From Caprimulgus europaeus (taxonomy: Eukaryota > Chordata > Aves > Caprimulgiformes > Caprimulgidae): DNA of 64,000 bases. Positions 55,901-64,000 of this stretch are shown in pieces. The DNA is taken from the NCBI GenBank assembly GCA_907165065.1, contig OU015532.1:40774839-40838838 (forward strand), written 5' to 3'. A program made the position numbers and the translations under genes. Numbering within the stretch: position 1 is the first letter of the stretch; every line of letters starts with the position of its first letter. The notes below the pieces were generated by a model. The model saw nothing but the letters and a program-made list of their open reading frames with translations, was not told where the DNA came from and did not search any database.

Positions 55901-58900
55901 ATTCCAGTGCTCTGTCACCCTTCCAGTAAAGAAGTTTTTCTTTAAGTTTATACATAACACTGTTTGTTTGGTTTTTTTTGGTTTGTTTTTTTTTTTTTTT
56001 TTAGAATCCTTCCTTTTCCCAGCTCTGTTTTTGGCACTTTCCTTTTCCTGCAAACTTTTCTAGATAGAACAAGTTGACACATGTTGCCTATTTCTCAGTC
56101 ATCTTATAGATTATTAACATTTTAAATCAGCTCTTGCTATCTGTCCCCAGTTGTGCCATCAGTTTTTTTCTGAAGCTAATCCAATTTTGTTATTTTCTCC
56201 CCTCGAGATACCTTCTTGCACTAGGTTTCTGTAGAGTTTTTGGATCGCTTTGTTTAATAGTCATCTAGTGTTTAGAAGGTCTCCCAACCTGGTGCTACAC
56301 GTTAACTTCATTATTGGTCTAGCTGCTCCATTTTCCAGGTAATGGAGATGGGAAAATTAATTAATAACAATAAAATCTCTAAACTTCACTAACATCTTCT
56401 ATGGAATAGATAATACAAGATCTTTAATGGAAGTTTGTGTATAAGATAGTATTTTTAGCTAAGACAATTTAAATTGTTTCATTCTGCTTTTAAAACCCTG
56501 AATGCATCTTTGTGCTATTTTATCTCTTCTGCCCACAGATCCATCAGTCTAAATTATGACACTAATTTCCACTTGTGTATTGATGCTTAGCTGATGTCAT
56601 TGATACCACCTGTGAATTTAGTGCTTTGTTTGTGTTCTCCACATTTCCCCTTCCCACTGAGCACACCCACGTCCCTGTTGGGCTCACTGGGGCTCTTGAT
56701 ATTCCTGGACCTGTGAACACTTGCCAGTTCTCAGATTTGGGTGTGTGTCTCACCTTCATCGTGACTCTCTAATGGAGCGAGACTTGGATGTGCACCAGTC
56801 CAACCCACCCTTAAAAACAGGGCTTTCTCTACAGAGAATTCCAAATGTCAAGCTCAACCACTCGGAGTCCTTGGGCAACCACCATAGCTCCAGAACAAAC
56901 AGAAAGACATATCTTTTAGCAACATGTGGTTCAGCTTGGGAACTCCCCAAGGCAGGAGGTCACGGATTCCAACAGTCTATGTGGGTTCCAAGCAGAGAAT
57001 GGACAAATTCATAGAAGAAAAATCCAGTGGAGGTTGGCTTAGGAAGTGTCTGTATCTTAAGTTGTAAAAGCTAAGAGAGCATTCTATGATGCTTGCCCTC
57101 TTATACTCTTCCTTAGTCACCCACCACTAAATGTGGGGCATATTCTTCTCCAGCACTGATGTTCATCCCTAACAAGACCAAAGATCCTTCCCCCCAAAAA
57201 AGACAAGGAGGCTAAAGAGAAAGATTTTGGAGAGAAACAAAACCATTAAGTAGAATTAACAAATGAAAAAGAAAAAAACCCCACAGTGTTATGGGTTAAA
57301 CAAAAAGTTCAAAATAAGCAACTGGATAGGAACACTGAGCTGAGCAACTTTAACCCATCATTCCCTGCCTTCTGGAAACATCCAAGAGCCCTCAGTAGAA
57401 ACTGCCTGTGGGCCCTGGGCTAAACGGATCTTGACTGGTGAAGAGTTAAAAATGTTCTTCAGCATTTTCTTAGTAAGAAAATTGTATTTTTTTAAAGCTT
57501 TTATAGATTTTTTTTTTAATTAAGCTTGTTAATTTTGGCATCTCTCAAGTTTTGGACTTTTAAAATATAACACATTATTTTGGGTATAATATTTTATAAA
57601 ATTAAAGTATGTTTTACATTTTTATCAAAATCCATATTTTACAGCATTGCAGTAGCAGCTCTGCCATATACGAGATCAGTTCAAGACCCTTGAGATCCTG
57701 AAAAGAAATATAGCCAGTGAAATACATTACTGTTTGTGAAACTATGGTTCGATGTGATACTTTTGCAGGAACCTGCAGACTTCCTCTGGTGTTTTGTTCT
57801 TGCACTGTTGTTATTGTTTCACTATTATTTGTCGCTTACTTCACCATTTAAACAGTTGCAATTATGTATGTAGCCTATTGTTCTAGGTGCTGCTTGAAAT
57901 CTCTTTATAAAATAAGAGGATGTGGACTGATAAAGCCCAACGAGGGAGAAAACAAGGGTGCAGGGAGGAAGGTCATTTAGCAACATCTCAGCAAAGGGAT
58001 GTTTTAAGAAGGAATGTAAATGAGACTAGTGATACTGGTTTAGGGATACTTGTAGGGCACTCAATGTGAAGGGCAGGGTGGGAGGAAGTGTGAAAGCTTT
58101 TTATTGATGTTTAGCTATTAGGAGATTAAAGTTGAATGCTCTCTGGACATAAGAACTGATGTCCCAGGACTGGATGAACTCTGATTGACTGCAAGGGGCC
58201 TTGAGGAGGAAGATGTTTACTTTCACAGAAGTAACCTACATTCTTATTTAAAAAAGAATATACAAAATTCCAACAATCTAAATTATCTTATATTCTGCAC
58301 TCTAGAAAAAAGCGATGTCTGCCTGTCCATCTACTCTTGGACAGATCTCTGCTGAGCTCCACAGCTTGGGAGGAAGAAGAAAAATGCTTTTCTCAGCTGG
58401 TGATGGTAGTTTATATTTCGTGACATGGATGGGTTCAAGTGAGGGGAGACATGATCAAGGAGATGATCTAGGCAAACAGTGTTTGAGACTACATTCTTGG
58501 TTTGGGTCACTTCAGCACAACAAATAAAACTATACCCTAACAGTAATGAAGAAAATCTACCCCCTAGAAATAGCCTCAATGTAAGCACTGAAAGCCAGTC
58601 CAAGAGGAGGATGTCCAGGGTTCTACCCAGGTTATACATGGACTGGAGCTTGTGTCTTAGCATCAAAAAAGGAGGTAGAATTATTTTTGTTGTTGTTTAG
58701 CCCCATTTCAATTTAAGCTGTCCATGAGACAGATGAGATTTCAGCTTGAGCCAGAACAGCTGGTGCCCTGTTCTTGTCTGGGCTGCAACGTGGTGCTGGG
58801 GCTATGGTGTTTCTGAGCAAGGGTCATGTCTCTGTAATGCTTTCTAATGGTAAAACACAATTAAGATCCAGTCCTGCTGCTGTCCTGCAAGATAATTAGA

Positions 58901-61900
58901 AACTTATTGTAATAACTGGACAAAGAGACCGTGCTGTCATAAACACCTCCTGCCACACCTGCTTTTGGCAGGATATTGCCCCACAGTGATACCACGGCTG
59001 CTGCCCCAAGCAAGTTTGACGGCTGCTCAAGTGTCATGGTCCAGGGGAGGGACACAACAGGTTTCTGCTCTGAAGCTCTGCTGTGTGTACCATGTGTGAG
59101 TGTAATCATTGTACTGAGGTGGTGGTTAGCCTTACATACCAGGGTAATGATTGTTTACTTGCATGTGACTGGCAATGAATATCGTGACGTTACTGACTGG
59201 TTTGGGCACAGGATATACTGTGGAGTTCCAGTTCACACATCTGCTTGTGCCTGGACCTGGTTGGGCAGAATATGGGCCTGAGGTATCTGAGACATGTTAT
59301 AATAGGTTCCTAGGTGTTGTAAGTGCCTCTCTTATAACAGCTGGAAATACTTAATGAACAAGAGGCAGTTAGGTTTCAGAGGACACCTCTGAAGTATAAA
59401 AGGCATCACCAAGCACATTTTGCAGGTGGGAAGAGGAAAGCATGCTTGTTCAAGGGCTGTGTCAGAAGTCCATCAGAGGAAGTCAGAGATCTGAAAGAGA
59501 AGTCAGAGTTCTGCTGTCTGACAAGTAGTTATTTCTTAAAGGTGTATGATACAGTGCAGTAGCAGACCGTGATTGAATGCAGGAAAGAAAAAAATGGTAG
59601 ACTTTAGAAGTAATACTTCGTTCTTCACAACAGACTTAGTCAGAGCATGTATTGCAATTTGGGAAATGTGAATGAAATAAACTGTGGGTTGCTCACAAAT
59701 TTCTGGACTTTGGTCCTTCTGATTCTACTCCCAGTGGGAATAAGACCTGACAGCAGTCTCTGCTAATATCAATCTGATCTTCTCAAGAGCCAAAAAGGAT
59801 TTTCAAATAGAAATTTCCTGTATACAGACAAAAGTTTGGGTGAGATTAGGACTGTTAGAAACTCAGGTGATTTATATGTGTTTTGCTTTTTTTTTTTTTA
59901 ATGTAAATACCACTACTACCTTTTTCAGTCAGTTAGTTACTGTTGGTTTTTTTTTTTGTTCAGTGACTCAAACAAAGATAACTTAAATCTTAAGGGAGTC
60001 AGGAAAAAAAAAAAAAAAAGCCTGGCTTTGTTAATTCTTCAGTTATGCATGGAGTGTGATAAAGGATAGAGTCAATTATTCCGTGTTTCCAAAAGTCAGG
60101 TCTACCAGTAACACTAAGTGGGACAAGAATTAGTCTAGTTAGATAAAGGTGTGTCCACTATGCAATGGCAGGAATGCTTGAGTAGGTGGTGCATTGCAAA
60201 TAGAGGAAATAAAATGCTAATGATGGGATTGGTATTTATGGGCAATACACTCCCATGCTATCTTTGGCACTTGTGTGGGTTGTTGTCCCTAACTAACAGA
60301 TCGTGTTTTGTAGGGTGATCATCCCTGGCTTTTGAGTGTGAGTTCACAGGATTGTTAATCTCATGATTCATGTTTGCCTTTTATTTCTTAATATCTATGA
60401 CAAAACGTATTTGCAGGCAGATTCTTCTGACCTCAGAATGAAAGTTCTTGTTGATGATGTAAGCACTGCAGACTGCTGCTAACCACTGCTTCATGCTGAA
60501 GCTTTGGTCCTCAACAACTCTCTTCTACAATGGAGGTCAGGTGGGAAGCCAAACTTTACAACTGACCTCTTCATCACTGAAAAGAAAATGTAAATACTAC
60601 AGCTGCCCTTCCTACATCTGGAAACATTAAAATTCATAGGTGAACTTCATGACTTGAACACACCTCTAACTGAAACAGTAAAGTCAGCGCAACGCAATCT
60701 TGTGCAAAGATTGTCACCATGTTCTGTGCTGGGAAGCACAGACAAGCTTTCACCTGCTCATCAAGTGTTGCAAATACGCTTATCCCTCTCTGGCTGAGGC
60801 AAAGAGAAGTGAGTGAAAATAGTGGCATTAAGCAATGTTTTTTACACAGCTTTCCTGGTGAAAACTCTCCCTCAGGACAGCTGCTTCTCAAACCAAATAT
60901 TACACCATCAGACTCTTCAATGTTTCAACACTTTTCTTGTATGTGCTCATTTTAGCCCACTGCACAGAGGATTAAATGCAATTCATCTTCTCCACAGAGG
61001 ATTAATTTATTTTTATTGATTTTTTTTTCTTATTTTTTTATTTCTTGCAAAACTGTGTTGTTGAGGTCTATGGTGCACATGTGTGTGTTCCCTTCTTTAA
61101 ATTTCCCAAAGGGAAGAAGGCAGACCGAGATGAAATGCCTTGGTGGAAGACCTGCCTTCTGTGGCAGCGATGGGGCTTCATGGGAACCTTCAGTGAAATG
61201 AGCTCCTGTAGCCACTGCATTGGCAGCTAGATGTGCTAGAGAAAAGAAAGGATTCTCCAAAAAGTAGACAAGATGAAACTTTGGGTCACAACAACCCCAT
61301 GCAATGTTACAGACTTAGGGAGGAGTGACTGGAGAGCTACCCAGTAGAGAAGGACCTGGGTGTATTGGTCGACAGCTGGCTGAGCATCGTCAGTGTTCAA
61401 ACCTTTGAAGTCTGATGTATATAGATAGTCTGGCTATGTATCTCTGAAAAGGAATGCAATGTAACTGTATTTTGAATATTTATTGTTTTTCCAGTAATTA
61501 AAATAAGTAGTTCTTAGGAAGAGCAAACTGCCAGCTTTCACAGAGTAAAGCAAGCTAGTTGTCTAACGCTGGCTTGATGACACCTTAGCTAGCATCCTAG
61601 CCTGTGTTCTGCATATTGTCCTGCATACAGAGCTTCAAAATTCAGATAATGCAACAACTTCCAGGGTACTAGATGTATTGAATTGGTCTGTTGCTTTCAT
61701 GGTTTCCCTCTCTTCAACAGTAAGCCAGTCAGACTGCTATGTGAGCTTAAGCCTGCCAACAGCTTCAGTGCAGCATTTCCGCACCAAAACTGTCCAGAAC
61801 AGCAAGAACCCAACATGGAATGAAACCTTCCACTTCACGATTCAAAGCCAGGTTAAGGTAGGAACAGTAGCTATCCACAACAGGTATTCTTACCAGATGT

Positions 61901-63545
61901 CAAACCTACAGTATAGCCTTCCACACTGCAGATCTCTCAATTCCTTTAGGAAGGATTCACATTCTTATTGTAGTTATTTAGCTTTCAGTGGTTGGATAAA
62001 AATGTATATTCCTGAATAGTCAATTTAGAGTGCAACTGCAGAATTTCTATTTTACTTTTACCTTTGCTTTCTTTCTTGAACTTCTTTCCCAAATTCCCTT
62101 AGCTAGAATTAAATGTCTGTATCATCCTACATTTGTTAAACCTTATATAACCTACTTATTTTATTCCAGAATATTCTGGAGCTGAAAGTTTGTGATGAGG
62201 ACAATGTAACTCAAGATGACCATCTCCTCACTGTATTTTTTGACGTCTCCAAAATCCAGCTTGGAGAAAACATTCAGCTGTCTTTCCAGCTGAATCCAAA
62301 GGTAAGGATAAAATTCAAGGACAAAGCTAAGGGGATGTGGCTAGATGAGAATGTGGTTATCATCTCATCTTTCCTCTCATGTGTCCCATAGACAAGCCTT
62401 CCTTACTGTCCATTTAACCACTTGAGTATGTCCAGGGGTTGATAGCCAGTGTTGCTTCTGTAATTACTGCAAATTTTGAGTGCTGCTTCTAGAGACAGAG
62501 TTGGCCAACATTACTGGGCTTTATTTTCTGGCTGCTGTCCTTGATGTCAAAATATCAAGAGTTTACTCCAACAGTTTTGGGTGTCCCTTTGCAGTTGGAG
62601 CTGGTGGTTCCAAGCTGTGCATTATGTTCTACTAATATAAAAGTAGTGATCTGCAGTCATAAGCTGCAAAGTAAATTTTCATACGTGAGTTTTTCAGCCG
62701 GTCGTGATTTCACAAGGTTGAAACAACTTTATACTGAAGGATGGTGTTTAGGCCTAGAAATATTTTACCTCAGTGAGTGCTGATTTGATTTGATACCTGT
62801 TTTGGAAATGCTGGCTCTCTGTGCTGTTTTCCTTAGTGCTCACACTAGGGGCCAACAAAATAATGGCAGTTGCATCAAAACCTGCAAGGAAGAAGGATAT
62901 CTCAGGGGGAAAGAATTACAAAAGACAAAGATGAAGATAGAGCATGCAAAGAGTCTACATGTGCAGACTCCACCAAACCAAAGCACATCCTCCAGAACAC
63001 CCTGGATTTCATACACCGAAGTGTGCCACCCTGTTACTGTGCCACCAGGCCCATCTGCATAGGCTGTGGGTGAGGGCTGGGATAGAGGCAGGTTGATTTG
63101 GATGCACCAGAGAAATCCAGTCTTATGCTGATGATCAGTGGGTAGTGCTGAGGGCTTGTGGGGAGAGGATGGGAAAGGGGAATTGCAGGTGGCCTGTGAA
63201 ACAGTGAAGGGTGAACCTATGACTACAGAAAGAGGAGCAACCACCAAGAGACCCTGCAGTATGTATCACATTTGGCTTGCAAGGTCTAAAGTAGGAGTCT
63301 GCTAAAATAATGGATATGACGTTAGAAGTCTGTGACACTGGAAGTACAGCAGATACAACATGAAGAAAATTAAATCTGTTGCATGTGCAGTAACAAAAGG
63401 GGGATGCTGACTTATAGAGTCCCCTGAAGAGCAAAAATTCTTGTAGGGTATTTCTTTTCACAGGAGAATCAACCTGCAGTGACTGTATGCATTTTCTTTT
63501 ACAGGGAAAAGAGGAGCTGGAGGTTGAATTCACAATGGAGAGCAG
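52877..63545 (+). CDS. PLA2G4E: Gene C: PLA2G4E-like cytosolic phospholipase A2, 5' part (five exons, continues past window)
   Basis: Exons 52877-52903, 54157-54229, 61721-61857, 62170-62301 and 63505-63545 join in one frame. They encode MGLFYSKSL, then a full C2 domain: [60 protein letters not shown] and EELEVEF. Ca2+-loop acidic residues are all present. Exon lengths 73, 137, 132 and 41 equal those of gene B. This C2 domain seems closer to recalled mammalian PLA2G4E than gene B's is (CNLLTVKVIRMKN, TQDDHLLTV). ATG 52877 is the first ATG after in-frame TAA 52754-52756, with A at -3 and G at +4. The lipase half should lie right of the window. Confidence 0.93.
53463..53582 (+). repeat. T/GT-rich low-complexity tract in gene C intron 1
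   Basis: About 120 bases almost purely T and G, with many runs of four or more T. No gene. Confidence 0.8.
54157..54229 (+). CDS. PLA2G4E: Gene C exon 2 (start of C2 domain)
   Basis: Acceptor TTCAACAG, TEPSPCNLLTVKVIRMKNAR then KADL, phase 1 donor GTGAGT. Same length as gene B exon 3. Confidence 0.95.
55742..55950 (-). mobile_element. CR1 LINE 3' tail fragment, antisense
   Basis: GGTTGGGGTTGGAAGGGACC, AGATCATCTAGTC, AAAGCAGGTTCCCTAC and GGTGGAGACTCCACAACC are the reverse complement of a CR1 tail. The only antisense CR1 in the window. Confidence 0.92.
61283..61386 (+). mobile_element. CR1 LINE internal (ORF2) fragment
   Basis: GGGTCACAACAACCCCATGC, CTACCCAGTAGAGAAGG and ACCTGGGTGTATTGGTCGAC match the usual CR1 ORF2 end just upstream of the tail. 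Both ends are missing. Confidence 0.75.
61721..61857 (+). CDS. PLA2G4E: Gene C exon 3 (C2 domain)
   Basis: Acceptor TCTTCAACAG, LSQSDCYVSLSLPTAS, TKTVQNSKNPTWNETFHF and SQVK, donor GTAGGA. Same length and phase as gene B exon 4. Confidence 0.95.
62170..62301 (+). CDS. PLA2G4E: Gene C exon 4 (C2 domain, Ca2+ loop 3)
   Basis: Acceptor [35 protein letters not shown] and SFQLNPK, donor GTAAGG. Same 44-codon length as gene B exon 5. Confidence 0.95.
63505..63545 (+). CDS. PLA2G4E: Gene C exon 5 (last C2 strand)
   Basis: Acceptor [21 protein letters not shown], phase 2 donor GTGCGT. Same 41-base length as gene B exon 6. No further exon is seen before the window end. Confidence 0.94.
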
Positions 63546-64000
63546 GTGCGTATCGTCAAGTAGGTGATCGATAGAAATGTAAGCCAGAGACAAAGTGTTA
63601 CTGACACAAAACACCAGTTGGTACGTGCAACCCCCTAGTACTGTCACCACCCACGTGAGGCAGAGGGGAACTTTAGGTGTTCAGGAAATGCTTGTATAGG
63701 GCATTTAAATGGAAAAGGGGTGTGTGACAGTGCGTGGTGTGTGTGCATTTACACTGGGCATTCAGACACATGGAGAAGCCAACACAGTTGCTGATGGGAA
63801 CGTAGAGATGTCCCTGATGGCTGCTGCTCACGAGGCTGCAAGGGGCATTCTGCATAGGAGGAGGCTTTAAATTTTGAATCCCTCTTGCTACTTGCTGTGG
63901 GATCCCAGATATTTGCTTTTTCTTAAGAACATGGGAAAACTGATACTTGGAATTTGTTTTAGTTATAGGAATAGATAATTTTTTTTTTTTTTTTTTACTA

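Larger units (their letters stand above)
54230..61720 (+). other. Gene C intron 2
   Basis: 7.5 kb with CR1 pieces (55742-55950 minus, 61283-61386 plus), a T-run at about 55985-56002 and other T-runs near 59888. TATAAAAGG at 59395 stands alone. No other gene seen. Confidence 0.65.

Noticed and set aside
63135..63650. 171-codon minus-strand open frame, the longest in the window
   Set aside because: It runs antisense across gene C exon 5 and matches no known protein; a chance frame.
1..64000. CRISPR arrays, operons, bacterial promoters or rRNA genes
   Set aside because: None seen; exon-intron structure and CR1 repeats show nuclear bird DNA.

Overview
The window is vertebrate, almost certainly avian, nuclear DNA. 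The genes are split into short exons with conserved phases. The interspersed repeats are mostly 5'-truncated CR1 LINEs with the bird-type 3' tail (ending like CCATTCTGTGATTCTGTG), plus two avian-type retroviral LTR pieces. The species cannot be named from the sequence.

Layout: three cytosolic phospholipase A2 (group IV) genes lie head to tail on the + strand, and all three look most like PLA2G4E (cPLA2-epsilon). Gene A (245-6753) is the 3' half of a gene that starts left of the window: eight exons of the lipase domain, then a stop and a poly(A) signal. Gene B (15056-49511) is complete: 21 coding exons that join without a frame break into a predicted 811-residue protein. It has a short N-terminal leader, a C2 domain, a linker, and the alpha/beta lipase domain with GGGTRS, the nucleophile motif GLSGT (Ser361) and the catalytic Asp (Asp666). 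Gene C (52877-63545) is the 5' end of a third gene: five exons giving the leader and the C2 domain. Genes A and B share every intron phase in the overlapping half, and B and C share them in the C2 half, so this is an old tandem duplication. The proteins have diverged clearly (about 60% identity by eye in one aligned exon).

Spaces between and inside genes: 6754-15055 is intergenic, with a nearly complete solo LTR (8358-8931) and a CR1 tail (about 11532-11672). Gene B introns hold four sense CR1 copies, an antisense LTR fragment and an unexplained coding-like tract with a poly(A) signal (30923-31706). 49512-52876 is intergenic with a TA microsatellite. Gene C introns hold two CR1 pieces and T/GT-rich tracts.

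Function (family knowledge): cPLA2 enzymes bind membranes through a calcium-dependent C2 domain and use a Ser/Asp dyad to cleave, or for PLA2G4E to transfer, the acyl chain of membrane phospholipids. PLA2G4E is known as a Ca2+-dependent N-acyltransferase making N-acyl-phosphatidylethanolamines. Most notable here: both visible start exons are nine codons long and encode MGxxxS, a classical N-myristoylation pattern; gene B needs a GC-AG intron after exon 12 and has an ambiguous donor after exon 18; and both predicted promoters carry a perfect AP-1 heptamer.
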